From NCBI GenBank assembly GCA_004296865.1, contig SCVQ01000560.1, positions 1 through 5,922 on the forward strand: a stretch of 5,922 nt of DNA, in the 5' to 3' direction. Below are positions 1 through 5,776 of this stretch, piece after piece; position 1 is the first letter of the stretch; every line of letters begins with the position of its first letter. The stretch is from Nitrospirota bacterium. Lineage in GTDB: Bacteria; Nitrospirota; Nitrospiria; Nitrospirales; Nitrospiraceae. Position numbers and translations under genes: made by a program. The notes beneath the pieces were generated by a model, which ran no database searches, was not told the DNA's origin, and saw nothing but the letters and a program-made list of their open reading frames with translations.

Positions 1-73
1 TATTGGATATCGTCCAGTGAGCAGTCATCAGGAAGTTTTTCAAGGAGGTCGAGGACACCTTCTTGGTCGTCAT
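1..73 (-). CDS. N-terminal fragment of an unidentified protein (runs off left edge)
   Basis: I do not recognise this gene. An ATG at 73..71 on the minus strand is preceded by AGGAG (82–86) with an 8-nt spacer, and the frame stays open for 24 codons to the window edge, starting MTTKKVSSTS. About 19 of 24 codons end in G or C, as in the neighbouring real genes. The plus-strand frame over the same bases (open from base 2 to a TGA at 164–166) has only about 4 of 24 G/C-ending codons there, so it is less likely. The gene would lie downstream of and co-directional with the exported pentapeptide gene, with an 83-nt, relatively AT-rich gap holding no obvious terminator. It could be a third member of that transcript. 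A plus-strand gene tail ending at 166 remains the main alternative. Confidence 0.4.
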   Translation of the reverse strand, partial: MTTKKVSSTSLKNFLMTAHWTISN

Positions 74-81
74 GTCGTTGT

Positions 82-86
82 CTCCT
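82..86 (-). promoter_or_regulatory. Shine-Dalgarno site for the left-edge gene
   Basis: AGGAG on the minus strand lies 8 nt before the ATG at 73..71. It is the main reason for preferring a minus-strand gene at this edge. Confidence 0.45.
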
Positions 87-156
87 GCCGAGGCAATCTG
101 GAAAAAATTGTGCGCCAGGCTTACAAGCAAAGCAATTTCAACGGGGAAGAACTGAT

Positions 157-1530
157 CTACGGCTGAGCCTGCCTGGGTTTGGGCCGTTCGAGCCCCTCCG
201 GCAGCTTGGTGTCCTCGCCGACCGTGGCCGTGTTGAGCTGCGCTTGGGTCAGGCCTGAGGCTTTTGTGAGGTCAGCCCCCTCCAGAATCGTGGCCTCGAG
301 ATCGGCGTTGCTCAGCTCCGCTTCTTGGAGGTTCGCGTGGCGCAAATTGGCTTGTTGGAGATTGGCCCCGCGCAGGATCGCATTGACCAGATTGGCCCCT
401 TCCAGATTGGCTGTGGCCAGGTTGGCCCGTTCCAAGTCGGCGCCGGCCAGGTAGGCTTCTTCCAACACCGCGCCGCGCAAATCGGCCGCGGCAAGTTGGG
501 CCCTGGCCAGGACCGCGCGCGGCAGGGTGGCCGTACGCAGATCGGCGCCGCGCAAATCGGACCCGAACAGAACAGCCATGCCCAGATTGGCGCCGCGCAG
601 GTCGGCTTTGCCGAGGCAGGCCCCCTCAAGATTCACCCCGGCCATGCCCGCTCGCTGCAAGTTCGCTTCGCGCAAGTTGGCGTAGGACAAGTCGGCTTCG
701 GATAGAATGGCTCCCTGCAAGTTGGCCTTGACGAGGATCGTATTACGGAGGCTGGCCGTAAACAGATCGGCGTCCTGAAGGTTGGCGCCTTCCAGATTGG
801 CCCCGGCCAAGACAGCCCCCTTGAGGTTGGCCTTGGAGAGGTTGGCCTTATCGAGGTGCGCTTTGCGGAGATCGGCCTCGATCAACTCGGCGCCGGACAG
901 ATTGGCCTTTCTCAGATTCGCCGCGTAGAAATGGGCGTCGCCCAGACTGGCCTCGCGCAGGTCGGCCTCCTGCAAATCCGCCCCATAGAAGTGGATGCCT
1001 TCCATGTAGGCGCCGCGCAGGTTGGCCCGCGTCAAGGTGGCTCCGAACAGAGCCGCTTCGGCGAGCGTGGCCTCCTGCAGGTTGGCCTTGGTCAAATTCG
1101 CCTTGCGGAGGTCGGCATCCGTCAGATCGGCGCCGGACAAGTTCGCCTTCTGGAGGTTCGCCCCATAGAGGTCCGCCTCGCTCAGGTTCGCCTCCTGCAA
1201 ATCGGCCCCGCGCAAGTCCGCCCCCGATAGATCGGCCCGGTCCAAACTCGCCTCGCGAAGACGGGCGCCGCGCAGGTTGGCCCCGCAGAGGTTGGCTTTT
1301 TTTCCTCTCGGATCCAGGGCATCTTCCAGCCACCTGGCATGGGCCTCGATCACCTCTTGAAGGACCTTCGGGGCCGGCTGCTTGCCACGGAAACCGCCGG
1401 CACAGGCCGCTTCGGTGTCGGCAGGCGACCGGACGGAGGTTTCGCCGGCCGCCTCGCCCTGAAGGGGCAGGAGAATGATCGCTACCAGACAGGCCACAAG
1501 CGTCGCCGTTCTATGCTTGTTCAGTACCAC
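157..1530 (-). CDS. Exported pentapeptide-repeat protein, 69 uninterrupted repeats (right-handed beta-helix)
   Basis: This encodes a 457-residue protein. Residues 1–28 look like a Sec signal peptide: basic N-terminus (NKHR), hydrophobic core (LVACLVAIILLPL) and a likely cut near GEA-A. A linker with the HARWLEDALDPRGKKANL-type entry common in this family follows. Residues 79–423 are 69 consecutive A(D/N)LxG-type pentapeptides with no break in register, with Leu, or rarely Phe/Met, at the centre of every unit. The tail (LTQAQLNTATV, then TKLPEGL) is the usual C-terminal cap. Family knowledge: four pentapeptides make one coil of a quadrilateral beta-helix, so about 17 coils are expected, and function varies widely and cannot be read from the repeats. 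I chose the GTG start at 1530 because GGGAG sits 7 nt upstream and the protein then begins directly with the signal peptide. The ATG at 1557 lacks a properly spaced ribosome site and would add nine polar residues. The gene follows the HD-GYP gene by 39 nt. Confidence 0.93.
   Translation of the reverse strand: MVLNKHRTATLVACLVAIILLPLQGEAAGETSVRSPADTEAACAGGFRGKQPAPKVLQEVIEAHARWLEDALDPRGKKANLCGANLRGARLREASLDRADLSGADLRGADLQEANLSEADLYGANLQKANLSGADLTDADLRKANLTKANLQEATLAEAALFGATLTRANLRGAYMEGIHFYGADLQEADLREASLGDAHFYAANLRKANLSGAELIEADLRKAHLDKANLSKANLKGAVLAGANLEGANLQDADLFTASLRNTILVKANLQGAILSEADLSYANLREANLQRAGMAGVNLEGACLGKADLRGANLGMAVLFGSDLRGADLRTATLPRAVLARAQLAAADLRGAVLEEAYLAGADLERANLATANLEGANLVNAILRGANLQQANLRHANLQEAELSNADLEATILEGADLTKASGLTQAQLNTATVGEDTKLPEGLERPKPRQAQP
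262..1296 (-). repeat. 15-bp degenerate coding repeat array (69 units)
   Basis: This 1035-bp stretch is 69 tandem 15-bp units encoding the pentapeptides. On the plus strand the motif AGGTTGGCC or a close variant recurs every 15 bases. Units are degenerate at the DNA level, especially at the codons for residues 4 and 5. The period also creates spurious open frames on the plus strand with a Q(I/V)G pattern. Such DNA could expand or contract by slippage or recombination in steps of 15 bp. Confidence 0.9.
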
Positions 1531-1537
1531 GCATGTT

Positions 1538-1544
1538 CTCCCTT
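1538..1544 (-). promoter_or_regulatory. Shine-Dalgarno site that decides the GTG start of the pentapeptide gene
   Basis: AAGGGAG on the minus strand is followed by a 7-nt spacer and GTG at 1530..1528. The alternative ATG at 1557..1555 has only GGGA touching it, with no usable spacing. Confidence 0.6.
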
Positions 1545-1569
1545 CATCTGTCACCATTCCCGACGTAGA

Positions 1570-2697
1570 TTATCCGATCTGATCTTCCTGAAAACGGGCC
1601 TGGATCGCCTCGACCTCGGGGCGGTGGCACTCCAAGGCATCCACACATTCCCGATCCAGCGACACGCCCGCAAGTCGGCGCAGGGTGGTAAAGGCGTCTT
1701 CGTTGCTCCAGGGCTCCTTGTAAGGACGGCGGCTGGTCAGGGCATCGAACACGTCGGCGACCGCCACGATGCGCGCTTCGATGGGAATCGCGACGCCTTC
1801 GAGTCCCTGCGGGTACCCGGAGCCGTTGACGGCCTCGTGGTGATAGGTCGCGATGTTCCGCAAGATGTCGACGTGCTGGATGCTGTCAAACCCGAAGTTT
1901 TCCAACATCTCGTCGATGATCCGGCGGCCTTTGACGACATGCTGTTGCATGTTCATGAATTCTTGTTCCGTCAGCTTCCCGGGTTTGAGCAGAATGCTGT
2001 CGGGAATCCCGATCTTGCCGATGTCGTGCAGCGGTGCGAACAAAAACACGTGCTCGATGTAGTCGTCCGTGAACTGGTACTTGTCCGCCATCTCCCGGGC
2101 GATCAGTTGCGCGAAGCGGGACATCCGGTCCAAATGCGCACCCGTTTCGACATCGCGGTGGTGGGTCACGTCCCGCGCGGTTTTGACCGCCGCCAGCAAT
2201 GTCTGGATCGAGCTGACCTCGTTGATGATGATCAGGGAGATGAGGTGGCCGAACAGATCCAGGTAGTGCAGGGAGTCGTTCGTGAACGGGTCTTTCGTAT
2301 AGGAATTAAAGAAGATGAAGCCAAAAAACACGCCGTTCAGGAACATGGGCATGGTATAGCTCGACCGATAGCCCTGGGTGCGAATCTGCAGGGTGTGCGC
2401 GTGCCCGCCTGCGGCAAAGATGGCGAGATCGTTCACCACGCGGGGCCGTCCCTTTTCAAGAATCTCCCGCAGGGCTCTAGACTCCGCAAGACTCGCCTGG
2501 TAATGGCTGAGCGGATCGTCGCCCCCGCTGCTATGGACGAACGTTTTCAGGATGTCGCTCTTCGGATCGTAGATGGCGGCGGAGATGCGATCGATGGAGG
2601 GAAACCGTTCTGCCAGCGCCCCGTGCAGAAAGCGTATCTTCTCGCCCAACGAGATGTTGTGATTGAGTTTGTTCAGGATATCGTCGTGGTCGTACAT
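1570..2697 (-). CDS. GAF–HD-GYP protein, putative cyclic-di-GMP phosphodiesterase
   Basis: This 375-residue protein has no signal peptide or membrane segment, so it should be cytoplasmic. Residues about 15–160 resemble a GAF sensor domain (RISAAIYDPKSDILKTFV, later YRSSYTMPMFLNGVFFGFIFF). Residues about 172–365 are an HD-GYP hydrolase domain: ETGAH (184–188), HDIGK (224–228), His253, HHE (286–288), NGSGYP (291–296) and ADVFDALTS (314–322). All usual metal-ligand positions appear kept, including Glu184, His188, His224, Asp225, His253, His286, His287 and Asp315, so it is probably active. Family knowledge: HD-GYP enzymes hydrolyse cyclic-di-GMP to pGpG or GMP, and the GAF domain usually senses a small ligand or redox state. 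The start at 2697 has GGTGAG with a 5-nt spacer. It is the first gene of a probable operon with the exported pentapeptide protein and is divergent from glnS. The substrate is inferred; some HD-GYP proteins act on other cyclic dinucleotides. Confidence 0.93.
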   Translation of the reverse strand: MYDHDDILNKLNHNISLGEKIRFLHGALAERFPSIDRISAAIYDPKSDILKTFVHSSGGDDPLSHYQASLAESRALREILEKGRPRVVNDLAIFAAGGHAHTLQIRTQGYRSSYTMPMFLNGVFFGFIFFNSYTKDPFTNDSLHYLDLFGHLISLIIINEVSSIQTLLAAVKTARDVTHHRDVETGAHLDRMSRFAQLIAREMADKYQFTDDYIEHVFLFAPLHDIGKIGIPDSILLKPGKLTEQEFMNMQQHVVKGRRIIDEMLENFGFDSIQHVDILRNIATYHHEAVNGSGYPQGLEGVAIPIEARIVAVADVFDALTSRRPYKEPWSNEDAFTTLRRLAGVSLDRECVDALECHRPEVEAIQARFQEDQIG

Positions 2698-2702
2698 GAC
2701 TG

Positions 2703-2708
2703 CTCACC
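2703..2708 (-). promoter_or_regulatory. Shine-Dalgarno site of the HD-GYP gene
   Basis: GGTGAG on the minus strand lies 5 nt before the ATG at 2697..2695. It supports this start over upstream in-frame codons. Confidence 0.5.
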
Positions 2709-2776
2709 GGAATCTGACGCATGACTCTTTTGAACCGATGCGGAACGTTTTCAGCTTACCGCGAAGCCGTGGGCCT

Positions 2777-2789
2777 GGCAAGGCTTGCC
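2777..2789. promoter_or_regulatory. 13-bp odd palindrome in the divergent intergenic region
   Basis: GGCAAG-G-CTTGCC is a perfect inverted repeat with a one-base centre. It lies 80 bp upstream of the HD-GYP start and about 195 bp upstream of glnS. The symmetry would suit a dimeric regulator, but no second copy or clear promoter was found nearby, so the role is a guess. Confidence 0.25.
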
Positions 2790-2850
2790 TTCATTCCCGA
2801 TGTCATGTCTTTGTGAAGGTCTGAATCGACAGCCTGACGCAGCAACCGTC

Positions 2851-2883
2851 CAGCGCCATGCCAGCGTCATGCCAGTATCATGA
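2851..2883 (+). repeat. Three tandem 11-bp repeats upstream of glnS
   Basis: Three adjacent units, CAGCGCCATGC, CAGCGTCATGC and CAGTATCATGA, run without spacers. Units 1 and 2 differ at one base; unit 3 differs from unit 2 at three. The 11-bp period is close to one helical turn, which would place equal contacts on one face of the DNA. The array ends about 100 bp before the glnS ATG, where a regulator-binding site could lie. I see no strong -35/-10 pair to fix the promoter. Confidence 0.5.
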
Positions 2884-2927
2884 TTGGAGCCACATATTTC
2901 TCCTGCCCCCCAGTTGTGATAGAACTA

Positions 2928-2955
2928 CCAGACGGCCGGAGACCTTGGCCGGTGG
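2928..2955 (+). promoter_or_regulatory. Possible hairpin in the glnS leader
   Basis: CGGCC (2933–2937) pairs with GGCCG (2947–2951) around a 9-nt loop. CCA/TGG (2928–2930 with 2953–2955) extends the stem past a small internal loop. It ends just before the ATG of a possible leader ORF. There is no T-run after it, so it is not an intrinsic terminator. It is short enough to be chance in GC-rich DNA. Confidence 0.25.
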
Positions 2956-2956
2956 C

Positions 2957-2986
2957 ATGAACCGACAAAGGATGTTCTCCCGATGA
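2957..2986 (+). CDS. Possible 9-codon leader ORF overlapping the glnS start
   Basis: ATG at 2957 opens a frame reading MNRQRMFSR, whose TGA stop (2984–2986) overlaps the glnS ATG (2983–2985) as ATGA. Such overlaps often give translational coupling, and one codon is Gln (CAA), the substrate of the downstream enzyme. The upstream ribosome site is weak (GGTGG almost touching the ATG), and a short ORF like this arises easily by chance. It is reported as a possibility only. Confidence 0.2.
   Translation: MNRQRMFSR
2967..2972 (+). promoter_or_regulatory. Shine-Dalgarno site of glnS
   Basis: AAAGGA is followed by 10 nt and the ATG at 2983. The spacing is slightly long but acceptable, and the protein from this ATG matches the expected GlnRS N-terminus. 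Confidence 0.5.
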
Positions 2987-4680
2987 CCGAACCCGAGTCT
3001 TCTACGGCAGGCAATTTCGTCCGCGAGCTCGTGGAGCAGGATCTCCAGACCGGCAAGCACGGGCGCATCGTGACCCGCTTTCCCCCGGAGCCGAACGGCT
3101 ACCTGCATATCGGCCATGCCAAGTCCATCTGCCTGAATTTTGGAATCGCCCAGGAGTTCCACGGGATCTGCCACCTGCGGTTCGACGACACGAATCCCAC
3201 CAAGGAAGAAGTCGAATATGTGGAGGCGATTCAGGCCGATGTGCGTTGGCTGGGGTTCGACTGGGCTGACAAGATGTTCTATGCCTCGGACTATTTCGAG
3301 CGGCTCTATCAGTATGCGGTGCAGCTCATCACGCAAGGCAAGGCCTATGTGGACAGCCTGAGCGCCGACGAGATGCGGACCTATCGCGGCACCTTGACCG
3401 AGCCGGGCAAGGAAAGTCCCTATCGGAACCGGTCGGTCGAAGAGAACCTGAACCTGTTCTCACGCATGAAGGCCGGTGAATTTCCAGACGGGACCCACGT
3501 GCTCCGCGCCAAGATCGACATGGCCTCGCCCAATATCAATTTGCGGGACCCGGCCTTCTACCGCATCCGGCATGCCGCCCATCACCGGACCGGCACCCAG
3601 TGGTGCTGCTACCCGACCTACGACTATGCCCATCCCTTGTCCGACGCCATCGAGGGGATCACCCATTCCATCTGCACGTTGGAATTCGAAGACCACCGCC
3701 CCTTGTATGATTGGGTGGTCGAACACGCGGGCGCGCCCTGCCATCCCCGGCAAATCGAGTTCGCCCGCCTCAACCTCACCTTCACCGTCATGAGCAAGCG
3801 GAAACTCCTGGAGTTGGTCGAGAAGGGCCACGTCTCCGGCTGGGACGACCCCCGGCTCCCGACGCTCAAGGGGCTGCGCCGGCGGGGCTACACGCCCGAG
3901 GCGATCCGCGCCTTCTGCGAGCACATCGGTGTGGCCAAGCGTGACGGGGTGGTCGAGATGGCGCTGCTGGAGCACTTCATCCGCGAAGACCTGAACCGTC
4001 GTGCCCCTCGTGTGATGGCCGTGCTGCGACCGCTCAAAGTCATCATCGACAACTATCCGGAAGGCCAGGTGGAAGAATTGGAGGCCGTGAACAATCCGGA
4101 GGACCCGACCGCAGGAACCAGGACGGTGCCCTTCTCCCGCATCCTGTACATCGAGCAAGAGGACTTCCGCGAAGTGCCGCCGCCCAAGTATTTCCGCCTC
4201 ACGCCTGGCCGCGAGGTCCGGCTTCGCTACGCCTACATCGTCAAATGCGTCGGCGTGGTGAAAGACGAACGAACCGGTGAGGTGGTCGAAGTCCATTGCA
4301 CCTATGACCCGGAAACGCGTAGCGGCGGCCCGCAGGCTCAACGGAAAGTCAAAAGCACCATCCATTGGGTCTCGGCAGCCCAGGCCCTTCCGGCAGACGT
4401 GTGCCTCTACGAGGCCCTGTTCGTGAAGGCCAACCCAGGCGACGTGCCCGAGGGACAGGACTACACGGCCAATCTGAATCCGCATTCACTCGAGCGGCTG
4501 ACCGGCTGTATCGTCGAGCCGAGCCTCGCTGGCGCCTCGCCCGGAAACCGCTATCAGTTCGAGCGGCAGGGCTACTTCTGCGTCGATCCCGATTCATCGG
4601 CCGGCCGACTCGTCTTCAACCGGACCGTGCCCTTGCGCGACTCCTGGGCGAAGATCGAAAAAGCCCGGCAGGACGGCTAG
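2983..4680 (+). CDS. glnS: Glutaminyl-tRNA synthetase (GlnRS)
   Basis: A 565-residue cytoplasmic class I aminoacyl-tRNA synthetase that attaches glutamine to tRNA-Gln using ATP. The length is close to the E. coli enzyme (about 554). Visible landmarks are [10 protein letters not shown] near the N-terminus, the class I signature [16 protein letters not shown] with HIGH at 42–45, RFDDTNP (66–72), the glutamine/tRNA pocket stretch [22 protein letters not shown] (208–229), and the KMSKS counterpart VMSKRKL (269–275), a normal form in this family. [17 protein letters not shown] (287–303) and IREDLN (333–338) follow. The remainder is the two-lobed beta-barrel anticodon-binding region, ending DSWAKIEKA. 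No key residue looks lost. Direct glutaminylation with GlnRS contrasts with the GatCAB amidation route used by many bacteria; bacterial GlnRS is thought to have come from eukaryotes by ancient transfer. It is divergent from the HD-GYP gene and followed co-directionally by a small pentapeptide gene. Confidence 0.98.
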   Translation: MTEPESSTAGNFVRELVEQDLQTGKHGRIVTRFPPEPNGYLHIGHAKSICLNFGIAQEFHGICHLRFDDTNPTKEEVEYVEAIQADVRWLGFDWADKMFYASDYFERLYQYAVQLITQGKAYVDSLSADEMRTYRGTLTEPGKESPYRNRSVEENLNLFSRMKAGEFPDGTHVLRAKIDMASPNINLRDPAFYRIRHAAHHRTGTQWCCYPTYDYAHPLSDAIEGITHSICTLEFEDHRPLYDWVVEHAGAPCHPRQIEFARLNLTFTVMSKRKLLELVEKGHVSGWDDPRLPTLKGLRRRGYTPEAIRAFCEHIGVAKRDGVVEMALLEHFIREDLNRRAPRVMAVLRPLKVIIDNYPEGQVEELEAVNNPEDPTAGTRTVPFSRILYIEQEDFREVPPPKYFRLTPGREVRLRYAYIVKCVGVVKDERTGEVVEVHCTYDPETRSGGPQAQRKVKSTIHWVSAAQALPADVCLYEALFVKANPGDVPEGQDYTANLNPHSLERLTGCIVEPSLAGASPGNRYQFERQGYFCVDPDSSAGRLVFNRTVPLRDSWAKIEKARQDG

Positions 4681-4745
4681 CCCCCTCAAGATTTCACGCC
4701 CATCTTCCGATAGCACCTCCGAAAGCCCGGGATAGACCCATCGAC

Positions 4746-4751
4746 GAGGTG
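4746..4751 (+). promoter_or_regulatory. Shine-Dalgarno site fixing the start of the small pentapeptide gene
   Basis: GAGGTG with a 6-nt spacer precedes the ATG at 4758. The frame is open far upstream into glnS, so this site is what places the real start. Confidence 0.6.
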
Positions 4752-4757
4752 TCTCCA

Positions 4758-5102
4758 ATGCCTGACCCGATGGAACCATCGAACGACCCCATGTACCGCT
4801 TGCTCCGAGAGGGCAGCGTCAAAGAGTTCAACGTCCGGAAAGAAGCCGGCGAGAAGAGCAATTTGATCAACTGTGATTTACGGGATGCGGATCTGCGCGG
4901 ATTGGACGCCAAGGGGCTGGATTTCAGCGGGTGCTACTTTCGCCAGGCGGACTTGCGCGGCATCGATTTCCGCGAAAGCAACCTGGAGGGGGCCAGCATC
5001 AACGCCGCCATAGTCTCCGGCGTCTATTTCCCCCAGGAGTTGACGGCCGAGGAAATCTCCCTGTCACTCCTGCACGGCACGCGCATGCGCTGCAAGAAGT
5101 AG
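4758..5102 (+). CDS. Small cytoplasmic pentapeptide-repeat protein
   Basis: A 114-residue protein without a signal peptide. A short helical-looking head (MYRLLREGSVKEFNVRKEAGEK, residues 12–33) leads into about 12 consecutive pentapeptides at residues 34–93, including CDLRD, ADLRG, ADLRG and SNLEG, enough for three beta-helix coils. The tail FPQELTAEEISLSLLHGTRMR is a conserved-looking cap. I recall this layout (LLREG-x-EFN head, pentapeptides, PxELTAEEI..SLxHGTRMR tail) from small pentapeptide proteins in several bacterial phyla; their function is not established. It starts 77 nt after glnS on the same strand with no visible terminator between, so read-through from glnS is plausible. Its 3' end overlaps, on the opposite strand, the small zinc-ribbon-like frame at 5024–5170. 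The open frame upstream of 4758 lies inside glnS and is not coding. Confidence 0.85.
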   Translation: MPDPMEPSNDPMYRLLREGSVKEFNVRKEAGEKSNLINCDLRDADLRGLDAKGLDFSGCYFRQADLRGIDFRESNLEGASINAAIVSGVYFPQELTAEEISLSLLHGTRMRCKK

Positions 5103-5170
5103 CCTCGTCCCTCCTCAGCATCGACAGCACGGCCATCCTCCTGCTCAAACCGGCACTTCGGGCAAACCAT
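5024..5170 (-). pseudogene. Truncated zinc-ribbon-like gene start
   Basis: An ATG at 5170..5168 has an excellent AGGAG (5177–5181) with a 6-nt spacer and begins 26 nt after the DUF1566 stop on the same strand, as expected for the next gene of an operon. The first residues, MVCPKCRFEQEDG, match the usual opening of bacterial zinc-ribbon proteins (CPxCxFEQ, normally followed by a second CxxC). Here the second CxxC never appears. After about 13 residues the sequence looks random, and it stops after 48 codons, the last 26 or so lying antisense to the small pentapeptide gene. I infer a remnant: an intact 5' end whose body was replaced or lost at a junction near 5100–5130. A genuine 48-residue protein using only one CxxC is possible but less likely. 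Confidence 0.4.
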
Positions 5171-5176
5171 CGGATT

Positions 5177-5181
5177 CTCCT
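5177..5181 (-). promoter_or_regulatory. Shine-Dalgarno site of the zinc-ribbon-like remnant
   Basis: AGGAG on the minus strand lies 6 nt before the ATG at 5170..5168. This is as good as the ribosome sites of the intact genes, which argues that a working gene once started here. Confidence 0.45.
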
Positions 5182-5196
5182 GGTGGGCAGATGCAA

Positions 5197-5673
5197 CTAC
5201 TTAGCGGAGGACTCGCCCAGCACACACCACATACGGCGTGTCCCGGACTTCTGATCGGTGACCGGCTCGCCGGAGAAAAAGCTCACCTGCCAGGCCACGA
5301 TGTCGTCGGTCGGATGGGGCGTGGCCGTCCAGAAGATCGCCGATTTGATATTCGAGAAGGGATGGCCGAACGGAAGCGCCGGGTCTCTTCGGGACGGATC
5401 GACCAGCGATTTCAACTCCTGAATCGTCGGCGCCCGCCAGCCGGTCTTGCCGCCGACCGCCTTGGCCTGACAGCGTTCGACCGACCGGCTCCAGACATCG
5501 TGCTCCAGGTCAGGCGCCTGCTCCCAAATCAAGCCGGTCTGATTGTCCTGCACCCCGGCTCCATCCAGCACAAAAACGAATCGCTCGGCGGCAGCGAGCG
5601 GATGACAGACCAGCGAGAGAGCCCACAGCATCAGGATACCGAGCCAGATGGACATCGAACTTGTTCGCCTCAT
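5197..5673 (-). CDS. Exported DUF1566 (Lcl C-terminal domain) protein
   Basis: A 158-residue protein of unknown function. Residues 1–29 form a clear signal peptide: MRR N-terminus, hydrophobic core WLGILMLWALSLV, and likely cleavage after LAAA before ERF; it should be periplasmic or secreted. The mature part carries the DUF1566 hallmarks: DNQTGLIWE (43–51), Trp61, GWRAPTIQELKSLVD (78–92), FWTATP (114–119) and RRMWCV (146–151). Cys68 and Cys150 could pair in a disulfide after export. The domain was named from Legionella collagen-like adhesin and often sits in secreted or surface proteins, but no activity is assigned. I chose the ATG at 5673 because GAGGTGG lies 8 nt upstream and the signal peptide starts at once; the frame is open further upstream to 5805 but that part is basic, low-complexity and overlaps the preceding gene's tail. 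It lies 103 nt after the M50-like gene. Confidence 0.85.
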   Translation of the reverse strand: MRRTSSMSIWLGILMLWALSLVCHPLAAAERFVFVLDGAGVQDNQTGLIWEQAPDLEHDVWSRSVERCQAKAVGGKTGWRAPTIQELKSLVDPSRRDPALPFGHPFSNIKSAIFWTATPHPTDDIVAWQVSFFSGEPVTDQKSGTRRMWCVLGESSAK

Positions 5674-5681
5674 GACTCTAT

Positions 5682-5688
5682 CCACCTC
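5682..5688 (-). promoter_or_regulatory. Shine-Dalgarno site fixing the DUF1566 gene start
   Basis: GAGGTGG with an 8-nt spacer to the ATG at 5673..5671 rules in this start over the upstream ATG at 5805. Confidence 0.6.
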
Positions 5689-5776
5689 AACGATCCTTTC
5701 CAACCCTTGCCCTTGCGGATAGCCAAAAGGACCAGGTTTTATCCAGCCACCCCTGCTTCCCTTTTTCAGCCTCCTG

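Noticed and set aside
17..28. 12-base match GTGAGCAGTCAT shared with the HD-GYP start (2696–2707, minus strand)
   Set aside because: A 12-base match between the two strands of a window this size is expected by chance a few times, and the two sites have no common context.
325..1230. Plus-strand open frames with a regular Q(I/V)G pattern
   Set aside because: The pattern is the mirror of the 15-bp coding repeat of the minus-strand pentapeptide gene, which has a signal peptide, cap and ribosome site; the plus frames have none.
848..1333. Second minus-strand frame rich in Gly/Arg/Pro
   Set aside because: It is an out-of-frame shadow of the pentapeptide repeats with no ribosome site.
1480..1500. 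Lipobox-like LVAC in the pentapeptide signal peptide
   Set aside because: The Cys stands at the beginning of the hydrophobic core, not after it, so lipoprotein processing there is unlikely.
1339..2724. Long plus-strand open frame (461 codons)
   Set aside because: It lies antisense to the complete GAF–HD-GYP gene and the start of the pentapeptide gene. Its protein shows no recognisable domain and it is a by-product of GC-rich codon use on the other strand.
2884..2982. T-box or sigma-70 promoter before glnS
   Set aside because: The leader is too short for a T-box, and no -35/-10 pair with proper spacing stood out.
2878..3336. Minus-strand frame across the glnS start
   Set aside because: It is antisense to conserved GlnRS sequence and shows no domain or good start.
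3460..4485. Minus-strand frame of 341 codons
   Set aside because: It is antisense to the catalytic and anticodon-binding parts of glnS and has no family features.
4365..4757. N-terminal extension of the small pentapeptide protein
   Set aside because: It lies out of frame inside glnS; the Shine-Dalgarno at 4746–4751 sets the start at 4758.
5103..5196. Bidirectional terminator between the convergent genes
   Set aside because: CTGCTCA (5141–5147) can pair with TGGGCAG (5184–5190), but the 36-nt loop and lack of a T-run make it unconvincing.
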